From VYFG01 sp965248685 (GTDB lineage Bacteria > Pseudomonadota > Gammaproteobacteria > Arenicellales > Poriferihabitantaceae), in the NCBI GenBank assembly GCA_965248685.1, contig CBDFKC010000004.1, forward strand, positions 1,364,001 to 1,428,000: a stretch of DNA of 64,000 nt, written 5' to 3'. Below, piece by piece: positions 46,181-55,841 of this stretch. Numbering within the stretch: position 1 is the first letter of the stretch; each line of letters starts with the position of its first letter. The notes beneath the pieces are model-generated. The model worked only from the letters and a program-made list of their open reading frames with translations. It made no database searches and had not been told where the DNA came from. The position numbers and the translations under genes are program-made.

Positions 46181-47052
46181 GCAACTCCTGCAAACTCCTG
46201 ATTATCGGCAAGCACGGTCAAGTTGGCAGTCAATTAAACAGCCTGTTGGCTGAGAGGGAAGATTATCAGGTCATTGCGACTGATATTGAAGATGTCGATC
46301 TTACGGATAATGCGGCAACCCGAAATTTGGTTATGGATCATCGACCGTCCTGGGTAATTAATGCATCGGCCCACACTGCGGTTGATCGGGCCGAATCTGA
46401 GCGAACTTTGGCCCATCAGTTAAACGCCGTGGCACCCCGGGTCATAGCCAAGGCCAGCAATGAAATTGGCGCGTCCATGGTGCACTATTCAACCGATTAC
46501 GTTTTCGATGGGACTGCATCTGAGCCCTACCTGGAAACAGATACTCCCAATCCCAAAAGCGTATATGGAATCACCAAGCTCGAAGGAGAACAGGCGGTTT
46601 TGTCGGCGCTGGATAAGAGCATAATACTGCGCACCGCGTGGGTATATTCCAAAGAGGGAAAAAATTTCGTCAATACCATGCTAAGGCTCGCCACAGACCG
46701 CGATGTTATTAATGTGGTGAACGATCAGTTTGGCAGTCCGACCCTGGCTGATGATTTAGCCCAGGTAACCATTAATATCATTGACCAAATTCGATTGGAT
46801 GCCGACTTATCCAGATATGGCATTTATCATGCCACTGGCTATGGAGTAACCAATTGGTCTGGTTTGAGTGAAGCCATTATGCAAGTTTCTGGAAATACTG
46901 GGGTTAGGATTAATCCCATACCCGGATCGGAATATTCCACCCCTGCGCCGCGGCCGGACTACTCGGTATTGTCCAATCTGAAACTCAAGAAAACATTCGA
47001 CTTGCAATTACCAGGTTGGCAAGACGCTCTTGGGCGTTGTCTCGGCGCATAA
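46177..47052 (+). CDS. rmlD: dTDP-4-dehydrorhamnose reductase
   Basis: The 291-residue short-chain dehydrogenase-fold enzyme reduces dTDP-4-keto-rhamnose to dTDP-L-rhamnose with NAD(P)H. It shows the nucleotide-binding motif GKHGQVGSQL, the family segment STDYVFDG, and the catalytic YGITK (Y-x3-K). The ATG at 46177 overlaps the rmlC stop as ATGA, so it is chosen over a longer frame that would reach 72 bases into rmlC. Confidence 0.95.
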   Translation: MSNSCKLLIIGKHGQVGSQLNSLLAEREDYQVIATDIEDVDLTDNAATRNLVMDHRPSWVINASAHTAVDRAESERTLAHQLNAVAPRVIAKASNEIGASMVHYSTDYVFDGTASEPYLETDTPNPKSVYGITKLEGEQAVLSALDKSIILRTAWVYSKEGKNFVNTMLRLATDRDVINVVNDQFGSPTLADDLAQVTINIIDQIRLDADLSRYGIYHATGYGVTNWSGLSEAIMQVSGNTGVRINPIPGSEYSTPAPRPDYSVLSNLKLKKTFDLQLPGWQDALGRCLGA

Positions 47053-47055
47053 ACA

Positions 47056-48963
47056 TTGGGGACAAACCGGGCCTTTGCTGAACTCTCTTCCACGGGACCA
47101 TTTAGCGAACATCTTGAAGGTTTTGTAGCGAGATCTACCCAACAGGAAATGGCCAATGCTGTGGCTAATACCCTGGAGAACGGTGGCATTCTGGTTGCTG
47201 AATCAGGAACCGGCACTGGAAAAACATTTGCCTACCTGGTTCCGATTTTGCGCAGTGGAAACAAAACAATTATTTCCACAGGAACCCGTCACCTCCAGGA
47301 TCAGATTTTCCATCGGGATTTGCCCACCGTGAGCAAAATACTTGACCGTCCGGTCAAGGCAGAAATGCTAAAAGGGCGATCAAATTACCTCTGTCGATAC
47401 CGACTCAGACAGAATAGTGGACAGAGTGATCTGGTTGGAAGTGGGTCGAAATTGTCATTTGCCATCATAGAACGTTGGGCGGCGAAAACGGTAACCGGCG
47501 ATATTGCTGAGGTTAGCGAGATTTCAGAACAGGCAGCGGTCTGGAGAGAGGTGACTTCAACCAGCGATAATTGCCTTGGCAGTAAATGCCCTGATTTCAA
47601 GAAATGTTATGTGACCCAGGCACGTGCAAACGCCATGGAGGCGGATATCGTTGTGGTAAATCATCATTTGTTTTTTTCTGACCTAACCCTGAAAGAAGAT
47701 GGCTTTGGTGAATTACTGCCCAATTATGATGCGGTAGTATTTGATGAAGCGCACACTATTGGCGCGATAGCATCTAGCTTTTTTGGTTTTTCCATATCCA
47801 GTTTTCAATTGAGAGAATTGTGTCAGGATGTTGCGTCGGCAGAATCGGAGTACAAGAGTGGTGCGGATTTCGGTTCGGTAATCCCATTTGTCGACAGCGC
47901 CGAGGAGAATCTCAGACGTAGTTTGAAGGAATTCGAAGATCAGTCTATCGATTTTGCTACGGCGGATCGAGCGCAGTTTCATGAGGCGCTGGAATTGCTT
48001 CAGATTAGAGTGGACGCCTTGCTCGAGCAACTTGAGATTGCCGCCCCTGCAGGGGAAGGGCTTGAAAAGTGTTGGCAACGCTGTATCCAGATTCAAACCC
48101 GATTGGATTTGTGGATCAGTGGGCGTGACACTAATCTGATTCGCTGGTTGAATGTTGGGTCGAAATATTTCCGCTTACACGGAACACCGTTACGGGTAAA
48201 CCAACGGTTTTCAGATCTCATGGCCCGGGCCAATGCCTGGATATTTACCTCGGCAACAATCGCTATAGGCGACGATTTCTCTGCTTTTTGTGATCATTTG
48301 GGTCTTGATCAATCTACCAAGGTCCGTTGGGACAGTCCATACGATTTTTCAAACAACGCACTGTTATATCTGCCGACGGATATGCCGGACCCGCGAGAAC
48401 GTGCTTATGCCAGTCGAGTGACCGAAGTCATTGAACAAACAATCGATGCCAGCAGCGGCAGGGCATTTTGTTTGTTTACCAGTTACGCGATGATGAACAC
48501 GGTATACAAGTCGATCAAAGGTAAAAGTAAATGGCCGTTATTGTTGCAAGGGGACGCTCCCCGCAGTGAATTAATGGACCGATTTCGCCGAACCCCGAAT
48601 GCCGTTTTATTTGGCACCTCGAGTTTCTGGGAAGGGGTCGATATTAAGGGTGAAGCGTTGTCCTGTGTAATCATCGATAAATTGCCTTTCGCCTCGCCCG
48701 GAGATCCGGTGTTAAAGAGTCGCCTCCGAGCCTGTGAAGATGAAGGTGGCAATCCATTTATGGAGATACAGGTTCCAGCCGCGGTTATCGCTTTAAAACA
48801 GGGAACCGGAAGGTTGATTCGATCCGAAACCGATAAAGGCGTATTAGTAATCTGTGATCCCCGAATTACCACAAAACGCTATGGCAATATTTTCCTCCAA
48901 AGCCTGCCGCCGATTCCGCTGACTCGGCAGATTTATGACGTGGAAAGATTTTTCAAAGAATGA
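47056..48963 (+). CDS. yoaA: DinG/YoaA-family ATP-dependent DNA helicase
   Basis: This 635-residue superfamily 2 (XPD-like) helicase has Walker A SGTGTGKT (50-57), an iron-sulfur cluster set C113, C173, C178, C184, and the DEAH box at 230-233. The C-terminal half has the SFWEGVDIKGE and QGTGRLIRSE helicase motifs. YoaA unwinds damaged or stalled DNA. The start is TTG, four bases after the rmlD stop, and its end overlaps tsaB by four bases. Confidence 0.9.
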   Translation: MGTNRAFAELSSTGPFSEHLEGFVARSTQQEMANAVANTLENGGILVAESGTGTGKTFAYLVPILRSGNKTIISTGTRHLQDQIFHRDLPTVSKILDRPVKAEMLKGRSNYLCRYRLRQNSGQSDLVGSGSKLSFAIIERWAAKTVTGDIAEVSEISEQAAVWREVTSTSDNCLGSKCPDFKKCYVTQARANAMEADIVVVNHHLFFSDLTLKEDGFGELLPNYDAVVFDEAHTIGAIASSFFGFSISSFQLRELCQDVASAESEYKSGADFGSVIPFVDSAEENLRRSLKEFEDQSIDFATADRAQFHEALELLQIRVDALLEQLEIAAPAGEGLEKCWQRCIQIQTRLDLWISGRDTNLIRWLNVGSKYFRLHGTPLRVNQRFSDLMARANAWIFTSATIAIGDDFSAFCDHLGLDQSTKVRWDSPYDFSNNALLYLPTDMPDPRERAYASRVTEVIEQTIDASSGRAFCLFTSYAMMNTVYKSIKGKSKWPLLLQGDAPRSELMDRFRRTPNAVLFGTSSFWEGVDIKGEALSCVIIDKLPFASPGDPVLKSRLRACEDEGGNPFMEIQVPAAVIALKQGTGRLIRSETDKGVLVICDPRITTKRYGNIFLQSLPPIPLTRQIYDVERFFKE

Positions 48964-49637
48964 ATGTCCTGGCCATTGATACCGCTACGGAAAGTTGTTC
49001 TGTCGCGCTCGCAATGGACAATCAAATTGAACAGCTTGTTGAAATTGCGCCAACTGGTCATTCCAGGTTAGTGATCGGCATGGTTCATCAACTATTGCAT
49101 AGCCAGGGAATCGAGCTGTCCGAATTAGATGGGATTGCGGTTGACTCGGGCCCCGGGTCATTTACCGGACTGAGAATAGGAATCGGTGTTGCTCAGGGTC
49201 TGTCTTATGCCAGCGGTATTAAGGTTGTGGGGGTCAGTTCGCTGGCGGCTTTGGCTGCTACCCAGGATACTGGCTTGGTTATTTCTGCTATTGATGCCCG
49301 CATGAAACAGGTGTATTGGAGTGTTTATCAGTGTGACTCTGGAACTCAAGAGTTGCTTCCAGTCAAGGTAAGTAATCCCGCTGTACTAAACCAGAGTGAC
49401 AATACGACGTTAACCAATTCCCGCCCCGTTACAAGTGTAATTGGTATTGGTAGTGGTTGGCAGGCATACCCGGAACAGATGCCACGTTCATTCCAGGGGG
49501 TGGATGTCAAAGTGTTGGATATAATGTATCCCGAGGCAATCCAGATCGCAGGATTGGCCAGATTAATGGGCTTAGATGCGCTGGTTCCACCGATGGAACT
49601 CGCCGGGAGATATATAAGAAACAACGTTGTTAATTAG
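48960..49637 (+). CDS. tsaB: tRNA threonylcarbamoyladenosine synthesis protein TsaB
   Basis: The 225-residue protein is the ASKHA-fold partner of TsaD in making t6A37 on ANN-decoding tRNAs. It starts with NVLAIDTATESCSVAL and has the family segment GPGSFTGLRIGIGVAQGL. Its length is typical of TsaB. It is coupled to the helicase gene by an ATGA overlap; yoaA-tsaB adjacency is common in gammaproteobacteria. It converges with the next gene, overlapping by four bases. Confidence 0.93.
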   Translation: MNVLAIDTATESCSVALAMDNQIEQLVEIAPTGHSRLVIGMVHQLLHSQGIELSELDGIAVDSGPGSFTGLRIGIGVAQGLSYASGIKVVGVSSLAALAATQDTGLVISAIDARMKQVYWSVYQCDSGTQELLPVKVSNPAVLNQSDNTTLTNSRPVTSVIGIGSGWQAYPEQMPRSFQGVDVKVLDIMYPEAIQIAGLARLMGLDALVPPMELAGRYIRNNVVN

Positions 49638-50083
49638 CAAAGAACCTGAAAAACCGGGGTAGCTACTCTTTCTCCATCAACCATAACTTCTGCTTTCCAC
49701 TCTCCGATAAATTGCTCCATACCAAATGATGGATCGAACATTTGGCCGATAATTGCTCCACTTGGTCCATGTAATTGGAGCCATGCCCAAATTTGGGTAA
49801 TGGTTACCGCGGTGAAATTGTACCGGGTCAGCTCTTTCTGATTTTCCCGGGGATCGAGCCAGCGAACTTTTAATTCGTGGGACTCCTCGGACAATCCAAC
49901 TACGGTCACGACAAGGTAGATTCGGTCAGAACAATCAAATCGGGTCATCGGTTGATTATCCGGCTTGCCGTCGATAAATTTGTTGGTCAGATAAATATTG
50001 TACCCAGGGACTTGTTGGGTATAGCCAGCCGATGAAAAAAAAAGTAGCAGGAAAACCCATGCTGCTTTTGTTAAATACGGCAT
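49634..50083 (-). CDS. Uncharacterised exported protein
   Basis: The 149-residue protein has a signal peptide (hydrophobic 5-19, likely cleavage near YTQ) and a beta-rich remainder with a cysteine at each end (in FDCSDR and at the C-terminus, VLC) that could form a disulfide. I do not recognise the family. It is a secreted or periplasmic protein with an immunoglobulin-like look. It converges with tsaB. Confidence 0.6.
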   Translation of the reverse strand: MPYLTKAAWVFLLLFFSSAGYTQQVPGYNIYLTNKFIDGKPDNQPMTRFDCSDRIYLVVTVVGLSEESHELKVRWLDPRENQKELTRYNFTAVTITQIWAWLQLHGPSGAIIGQMFDPSFGMEQFIGEWKAEVMVDGERVATPVFQVLC

Positions 50084-50148
50084 ACCGAAAATTGATCCAA
50101 ATAAATTTACGAGAATTCCTGTTAAATTATTTTTGAAAGTCTGTCTCG

Positions 50149-50180
50149 CCAGCTGTTATTAACTCCAGCTGTTATTAACT
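50149..50180. repeat. 16-bp tandem duplication
   Basis: CCAGCTGTTATTAACT occurs twice in direct succession (50149-50164 and 50165-50180) and is followed by shorter TTAACT-like units. It sits in the gap between two minus-strand genes, upstream of the exported-protein gene. Replication slippage is the likely origin. Confidence 0.7.
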
Positions 50181-50207
50181 AATAACTATTAACTATAGTA
50201 TACCTAT

Positions 50208-50849
50208 CTAACAGCGGTCGAAATTTCCCACTTCGATAAAAGTTTCGGCACTAACACTTATCGGGGTTCCGTTTAGTTCGGCGCCCATTGCGGTCACCTT
50301 TACATTATAACTGGCGATACTTTGCGAAGATTGCTGTTGAAATTCGGCAAGAATAACATCCAGGTCGAGTAATACCACGGAGAAGGATCCGGTGGCAGTA
50401 CCATTGAGCAAGGTAAAGGTCTGTTGAAAAACTCTGTCCTGCAATCGTGGAGCAAATGCATTGGGAGAAGTATAGGAAACCAGATATCGGTTGAAAGTTA
50501 CTCCTTCAGGAAAAAACTCGACCGGGGTCAAACCTGATGCATCCACCAGATCTCTTGACGTAACCGTGAATTGTCCAAATGCAGTAGTTAATCCAGATTC
50601 GAATACTGGCGCGACCGCTTGCCCAGCTTCAGCATTGGCGATGGCAAATGCATTACAAAGGTCAATAAATGCATCTACGCTCGCTCCAGAGACCGCGCCG
50701 CCAGTGGTTACCACCAGTAATGCAGATAACAGGAGGTTTGATGTGGTTGTCTGGATACCAAGCCCGTCACCACTGGAAGTGGTGCCGCCTCCACTACTGC
50801 AACCAGTGATCAGGCTGAAGACGAGTAGCATTGTTGCAATTTTTTTCAT
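50208..50849 (-). CDS. Uncharacterised lipoprotein
   Basis: From the ATG at 50849 the protein has 213 residues with a lipobox LITGC (C16) and a Ser/Gly/Thr-rich stretch after it, so it is probably an outer-membrane lipoprotein. The remainder is a soluble mixed fold with no motif I know. The first ATG is preferred over a TTG 15 bases upstream because GGGGGA lies seven to eight bases before it. Confidence 0.65.
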   Translation of the reverse strand: MKKIATMLLVFSLITGCSSGGGTTSSGDGLGIQTTTSNLLLSALLVVTTGGAVSGASVDAFIDLCNAFAIANAEAGQAVAPVFESGLTTAFGQFTVTSRDLVDASGLTPVEFFPEGVTFNRYLVSYTSPNAFAPRLQDRVFQQTFTLLNGTATGSFSVVLLDLDVILAEFQQQSSQSIASYNVKVTAMGAELNGTPISVSAETFIEVGNFDRC

Positions 50850-50953
50850 CAATTTTTCCCCCAAATACCTTTAAAAATTATCGTGTTAACGAATATTTTA
50901 CCACTTATTTCTAAGATTGAAAGATAACTGGAATAGAACCCAAGGTCAATTGG

Positions 50954-51820
50954 TCAGGACAAGATAATTGAAGTAACAAAACGGGTCCCAAAATACGCCA
51001 ATACCAGTACGCCAAACGCGATCATAGTCCATTTTGCTGCGATTCTACCCCGCCAGCCATAAATTTTTTGCCCCAATAACAACGCAGTAAAGCCACCCCA
51101 CGCGATAATCGAAAGCAGGATGTGATGATTGAACACGAAGGTTTGACCATGAACCAGCCATGACGACAGCATCCCGGTGGCTAGATTAGCCGTCAACAGG
51201 GTGGCGCCGATTAGATTCAAGCGAAACAAGTTTTGCTCCATAGTTTGAATGGGCGGTAATGCCGGGAACAACATACCCGGATTGGGCCGATGTAACTGCT
51301 TGTCCTGAATATAGAGTAACAATGCCTGGGCCGTGGCGATGCAGAGAAAGCTGAACGCCAGCAGCGCAATAAGCAGATGAAGCCATAATGCAGTGGGCGC
51401 ATTTTCGATTACCAACTCTTGCCCGGTCATAAAGATACCAATGATCAGCCCAACTAACCCCATGGGCATAACCAAAATTCCGAGATTAAGTATCCTGCGG
51501 GAAATCGACCCGACCATAAACATAAATACTGTCACCAAACTCACCAATGAAAAAACATTGCCAAGGGCGAGATTGAAGTGAGGGGGTTTCATAGAGCCAC
51601 GGAAAAGAACCAGACCATGCAAGACTGTCAGGACTAAAATCAGGGCCACTAGTAAAACTCTGCTGTGCCCAATTTTGCTGCCATCAGATTTGTTTGCGCC
51701 TTTGTTGTCCGCGGAAAATTCCGACATCGAATGGTCGCCGGCATTGTGTTTAATCCGCTTCCAGAAAATCAGAATTAGACTGGCATACAGTGCCACCGTG
51801 ATTGCTGCCAATATTGACAT
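50954..51820 (-). CDS. ypjD: CcsA/YpjD-family inner-membrane protein
   Basis: This 288-residue protein has about eight membrane segments and resembles the CcsA/CcmC cytochrome c assembly family, with the segment WLHLLIALLAFSF and a histidine-bearing HGQTFVFNHHILLS loop. YpjD lies beside ffh in many gammaproteobacteria, as here, divergent with a 181-base gap. Its role is not established; haem handling is assumed from the family. Confidence 0.82.
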   Translation of the reverse strand: MSILAAITVALYASLILIFWKRIKHNAGDHSMSEFSADNKGANKSDGSKIGHSRVLLVALILVLTVLHGLVLFRGSMKPPHFNLALGNVFSLVSLVTVFMFMVGSISRRILNLGILVMPMGLVGLIIGIFMTGQELVIENAPTALWLHLLIALLAFSFLCIATAQALLLYIQDKQLHRPNPGMLFPALPPIQTMEQNLFRLNLIGATLLTANLATGMLSSWLVHGQTFVFNHHILLSIIAWGGFTALLLGQKIYGWRGRIAAKWTMIAFGVLVLAYFGTRFVTSIILS

Positions 51821-52001
51821 TAAAAAATACGCTACAGAAATTTAGACCGGGTACGCGCCGAGAAATAGATTACAATTCACTCTAAAGCGGAACAATTATA
51901 CACTGCCTGCTGCTTCCTAAATATTGCTGAAACGATTAATCTGACCGTATTTCAGATCACGTCAATTTCGCCGGTAACGTGGGCTCATTTTCAAATTAAG
52001 C

Positions 52002-53366
52002 ATGTTCGAACAATTAAGTGAAAAACTAAAAGCGACGTTTAAAAACCTGAGCGGCAAGGGGCGGCTAACCGAAGCTAATATTTCTGATGCTATGCGAGAG
52101 GTTCGAATCGCATTGCTTGAAGCCGATGTCGCGTTGGAAGTCACCAGAGAGTTTGTTGCGGGGGTAAAGCAGAGAGCTGCTGGACAGGAAGTGCTCGGCA
52201 GCCTGACTCCGGGACAGGCCGTAATCAAAGTGGTCCAGGAACAATTGGTAGAGTTAATGGGCGCTGCCAATAGCGAGTTGAATCTGGCGACCCGGCCACC
52301 AGCAGTTATTCTGGTCGCGGGCCTACAAGGTGCGGGTAAAACTACCACGGTGGGGAAGCTCGCACATTTATTAAAAACCCGTGAAAAGAAAAATGTGCTG
52401 GTAACCAGCGCAGATATTTATCGACCCGCAGCAATCAAGCAACTTGAAGCCGTTGCTGAATCCGTTGGTGCAGAGTTTTTTCCGAGTTCCGCTGACCAGG
52501 ATCCGGTCGCGATTGCCCGCAACGCTGTAGAACATGGGCGCGTAACCAGTCGTGATGTTGTTATTGTTGATACCGCCGGGCGGCTCCATATAGATCAGGA
52601 TTTGATGGAGGAGATCAAGCAGATCCATAATGCCATTGAACCAGTTGAAACGTTGTTTGTCGTGGACAGCATGACCGGTCAGGATGCTGCCAATAGTGCT
52701 CGGGCATTCGATCAATCTTTAGCGCTCACCGGCGTAATCCTGACCAAGACCGATGGAGATGCCCGTGGTGGTGCGGCGCTTTCTATTCGACAAATAACCG
52801 GAAAACCAATAAAGTTTCTCGGGATTGGAGAAGGGATGGATGCGTTGGAGCCATTTCACCCCGACCGGGTTGCATCCCGTATCCTTGGTATGGGAGACGT
52901 GCTTTCCCTGGTTGAAGAGGTAGAGCGTAAGGTTGACCGTAATAAAGCGGAAAAGCTGGCTTCCAAACTATCAAAAGGTAAAGGATTTGACCTCGAAGAT
53001 TTTCGTGACCAGATGATGCAGATGCAAAATATGGGAGGCATGGCGAGTATGATGGACAAACTACCTGGTATGGGCAACGTTCCGCAAAAGGCATTGGACC
53101 AGGTTGGTGATAAACAAACGGCCCAGACAATTGCTATTATTAATTCGATGACACCCCATGAACGACGATTTCCTGCGGTATTGCGGGGCTCACGGAAAAA
53201 GCGAATTGCCGCTGGGTCGGGCACCCAGGTTCAGGATGTAAATCGTCTGCTCAAGCAATTTATGCAAATGCAGAAAATGATGAAACGGATGAAAAAGAAA
53301 GGCGGTATGCGCGGTCTGATGCAGCAAATGAAAGGCCAGGGTGGTGCCCCTGGAATGCCGTTTTAG
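52002..53366 (+). CDS. ffh: Signal recognition particle protein Ffh
   Basis: The 454-residue GTPase binds signal sequences of membrane proteins together with 4.5S RNA and the FtsY receptor. G motifs are GLQGAGKTT, DTAGR and TKTDGDARGG, and the C-terminal M domain is rich in methionine (e.g. QMMQMQNMGGMASMMDKL) with the RNA-binding SGSR-like region. It is a typical full-length Ffh. 4.5S RNA was not seen in the window. Confidence 0.97.
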   Translation: MFEQLSEKLKATFKNLSGKGRLTEANISDAMREVRIALLEADVALEVTREFVAGVKQRAAGQEVLGSLTPGQAVIKVVQEQLVELMGAANSELNLATRPPAVILVAGLQGAGKTTTVGKLAHLLKTREKKNVLVTSADIYRPAAIKQLEAVAESVGAEFFPSSADQDPVAIARNAVEHGRVTSRDVVIVDTAGRLHIDQDLMEEIKQIHNAIEPVETLFVVDSMTGQDAANSARAFDQSLALTGVILTKTDGDARGGAALSIRQITGKPIKFLGIGEGMDALEPFHPDRVASRILGMGDVLSLVEEVERKVDRNKAEKLASKLSKGKGFDLEDFRDQMMQMQNMGGMASMMDKLPGMGNVPQKALDQVGDKQTAQTIAIINSMTPHERRFPAVLRGSRKKRIAAGSGTQVQDVNRLLKQFMQMQKMMKRMKKKGGMRGLMQQMKGQGGAPGMPF

Positions 53367-53455
53367 CGGGATAGGATAACCATTCCGATCGATCTTGGAG
53401 AAAATTGTAATTTAGGTCATTTCTCAGTCCCGTTCGGAAACCTGGTAGATACCAT

Positions 53456-53917
53456 TTAACGGTTATTCCAGAGATCGATGAGCTGTCGATCGCTGCCAGG
53501 TTCTGTTTCGAAATTCTGGACCTGCTCGAGGTCCAATGGTGTCCAGGTTTGAGCGCTTTTAGTCCACAATTGGGCTATAGGCCGGAGTCCTGTGGTGTCG
53601 TCGAGACTGCCGGCCTTGAGGCTGAGCTGATCCCCGGGTTTATCTGACGTGTGGTATATCCGGGACCCACATTGGTTACAAAATGCGCAACGCTTGATAT
53701 TTCCGCTTTCTCCTCGGGTATCCCAAAACGAAAGAATGCCTGTGGTCAGTTCAAATTGGTCAAAATTTGCCCAAAGCGACATGCCAAAGGCGCTCGATGA
53801 TTGTTTTTGGCAGTCGAGGCAATGGCATAGGTAGAGGGTCAGTGGCTGATCAGTTACCTGATATCGGATTTGACCGCATTGACAGCCTCCTGTGAGGGGC
53901 AATTTTAAGGATTTCAT
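53456..53917 (-). CDS. GFA-family zinc protein
   Basis: This 153-residue protein belongs to the GFA (formaldehyde-activating, DUF636) family, with a zinc-binding cysteine set C12, C14, C31, C33, C36, C77, C80, C83. Members bind glutathione adducts or are of unknown function. It faces away from the ilvI gene, with the ilv control region between them. Confidence 0.82.
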   Translation of the reverse strand: MKSLKLPLTGGCQCGQIRYQVTDQPLTLYLCHCLDCQKQSSSAFGMSLWANFDQFELTTGILSFWDTRGESGNIKRCAFCNQCGSRIYHTSDKPGDQLSLKAGSLDDTTGLRPIAQLWTKSAQTWTPLDLEQVQNFETEPGSDRQLIDLWNNR

Positions 53918-54020
53918 TGATCCACCTTGGAGTTTGAACCTGAATCCTCAATTATCTTTGGATTCGTCAGAGTTAGCCAGCAACAATATCAATTTTGAAC
54001 TAGATATCAAAGCTAAATGC

Positions 54021-54050
54021 TTGGAAACTATTGAAATAAATAGATATACT
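54021..54050 (+). promoter_or_regulatory. Candidate promoter of the ilvIH genes
   Basis: TTGGAA (54021-54026) and TATACT (54045-54050) are 18 bases apart, a fair sigma-70 match. Transcription would begin near 54057, just before the hairpin, so the 5' untranslated region is about 55 bases. Confidence 0.45.
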
Positions 54051-54070
54051 CCGGCTTCTATTTTTGCTCA

Positions 54071-54096
54071 AAGTCCGTACCAGTACGGACTTTTTT
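54071..54096 (+). terminator. Terminator-like hairpin in the ilvI leader
   Basis: AAGTCCGTAC and GTACGGACTT pair around CA and are followed by TTTTTT. The structure has the form of an intrinsic terminator and sits only 15 bases before the ilvI GTG start, so it is not the end of another gene. It is likely an attenuator or a control element on ilvI expression. No isoleucine/valine-rich leader peptide of usual type was found before it. Confidence 0.65.
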
Positions 54097-54110
54097 ATTT
54101 GAGGTGCGCA

Positions 54111-55841
54111 GTGCAGTTAACAGGTGCTGATATTCTCGTCCGCTGTTTGCAGGATGAAGGTATCGAGTTTATTTTTGGCTATCCGGGTGGAGCAGCGCTC
54201 CACATATATGACGCGTTATATAAGCAGGATGCAGTCAAGCATATTCTGGTACGACACGAACAAGGTGCGACTCATGCCGCAGATGGCTATGCCAGAGCCA
54301 CCGGTGAACCAGGGGTTGTGCTGGTCACATCAGGCCCGGGTGTAACCAACACCGTCACCGGGATTGCCACCGCTTTCATGGACTCCGTTCCCATGGTTGT
54401 GATTACAGCTCAGGTTCCAACCCATCTGATTGGTGACGATGCGTTTCAGGAAGTTGATACCGTGGGAATTACCAGGCCCTGCGTAAAACACAATTTTCTG
54501 GTCAGTGATGTAAACAAGCTGGCTGAAACTATGAAGAAGGCGTTTATTATTGCGTCTACCGGAAGACCCGGCCCCGTAGTTGTTGATATACCGAAAGACG
54601 TTAGCGCGCAAATGGCGGAATATCATTATCCCAATACGGTAGAAATGCGTTCCTATCAGCCCAGGGTAAAGGGACATAGCAAACAGGTATCCCGGGGCAT
54701 AGAATTATTGCTGAAAGCGCGACGACCAATCATTTACACTGGCGGCGGCGCGGTACTGGGAAATGCTGATGGCCCTCTGGGGAAGTTGGTGGACATGCTT
54801 AATTATCCCTGTACTAGTACCTTAATGGGGCTGGGTGCGATACCGGCCTCCAATCCCAATTTTCTCGGTATGCTGGGAATGCATGGTACCTACGAATCCA
54901 ATATGGCGATGCATGATTGTGATGTGATGTTTGCCGTGGGTGCCCGATTCGACGATCGGGTCACTGGCGAGCTTCCCAAGTTTGCCCCCAATGCGCGAAT
55001 CGTACAGATTGACATCGATCCTTCTTCTATTGGCAAGAATGTCCCGGTAGAGGTGCCGATTGTCGGTGACTGTGCAGTAGTACTCGAACAAATGCTGGTA
55101 CAACTTGAAGGGCGAGTGTCAGAAATTGATCGCGACGCAGTTGACCAGTGGTGGCAGCAGGTAGATCGATGGAAGTCCATAGATTCTCTCGCGTTTAAGC
55201 CGAAGGACGACGCCATTTTACCCCAGGCAGTGGTTCAGCGATTATTGCAAATTACCGATGGCAAAGCGTATGTCACATCGGACGTTGGTCAACATCAAAT
55301 GTGGGCGGCACAATACTATACTTTCGAATCTCCCCGACGCTGGATTAACTCTGGGGGGCTGGGGACTATGGGGTTTGGACTGCCGGCGGCTATGGGTGTG
55401 CAATTAGCCTTTCCGGATCAAACGGTAATCTGTATTACGGGTGACGCCAGTATTCAGATGTGCATCCAGGAGCTTTCGACCTGCCTCCAATACGGTCTTC
55501 CAATCAAGGTGATTAATCTGAATAACCAGTATATGGGGATGGTGCGGCAATGGCAGGAATTTTTCTACGATCGTCGATATTCCCATTCCTATATGGACGC
55601 GTTGCCGGACTTCGTCAAACTAACTGAAAGTTACGGCCATGTAGGAATGCGGGTGGAAGATCCTGCAGAGCTGGATGCTACCCTTGAGAAAGCATTTGCT
55701 ATGAAAGATCGGTTGGTATTTGTTGATGTTATTACCGATCAAACCATCAACGTATATCCTATGATTGCTGCGGGTAAGGGACACAATGAGATGCATTTGC
55801 AGCCGGGTCAGGGAGAAGCCCAGGAACGGGAGCTGGCATAA
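54111..55841 (+). CDS. ilvI: Acetolactate synthase large subunit
   Basis: The 576-residue thiamine-diphosphate enzyme condenses pyruvate with pyruvate or 2-oxobutyrate in valine, leucine and isoleucine synthesis. The start at GTG 54111 gives MQLTGADILVRCL, the usual ALS beginning, with GAGG before it; a longer frame would cover the terminator hairpin. Conserved features are FGYPGGAALHIYD with the catalytic glutamate in HEQGATHAADGYAR, and the cofactor motif GDASIQMCIQEL ending in NNQYMGMVRQWQ. It overlaps ilvH by one base (TAATG). Confidence 0.95.
   Translation: MQLTGADILVRCLQDEGIEFIFGYPGGAALHIYDALYKQDAVKHILVRHEQGATHAADGYARATGEPGVVLVTSGPGVTNTVTGIATAFMDSVPMVVITAQVPTHLIGDDAFQEVDTVGITRPCVKHNFLVSDVNKLAETMKKAFIIASTGRPGPVVVDIPKDVSAQMAEYHYPNTVEMRSYQPRVKGHSKQVSRGIELLLKARRPIIYTGGGAVLGNADGPLGKLVDMLNYPCTSTLMGLGAIPASNPNFLGMLGMHGTYESNMAMHDCDVMFAVGARFDDRVTGELPKFAPNARIVQIDIDPSSIGKNVPVEVPIVGDCAVVLEQMLVQLEGRVSEIDRDAVDQWWQQVDRWKSIDSLAFKPKDDAILPQAVVQRLLQITDGKAYVTSDVGQHQMWAAQYYTFESPRRWINSGGLGTMGFGLPAAMGVQLAFPDQTVICITGDASIQMCIQELSTCLQYGLPIKVINLNNQYMGMVRQWQEFFYDRRYSHSYMDALPDFVKLTESYGHVGMRVEDPAELDATLEKAFAMKDRLVFVDVITDQTINVYPMIAAGKGHNEMHLQPGQGEAQERELA

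Noticed and set aside
53892..54110. Longer N-terminal extension of ilvI
   Set aside because: The frame is open upstream, but it would run through the promoter and terminator hairpin, and acetolactate synthases start at the GTG equivalent used here.
53918..54110. Isoleucine/valine leader peptide or T-box before ilvI
   Set aside because: No ATG-initiated frame rich in Ile or Val, and none of the T-box consensus elements, was found.
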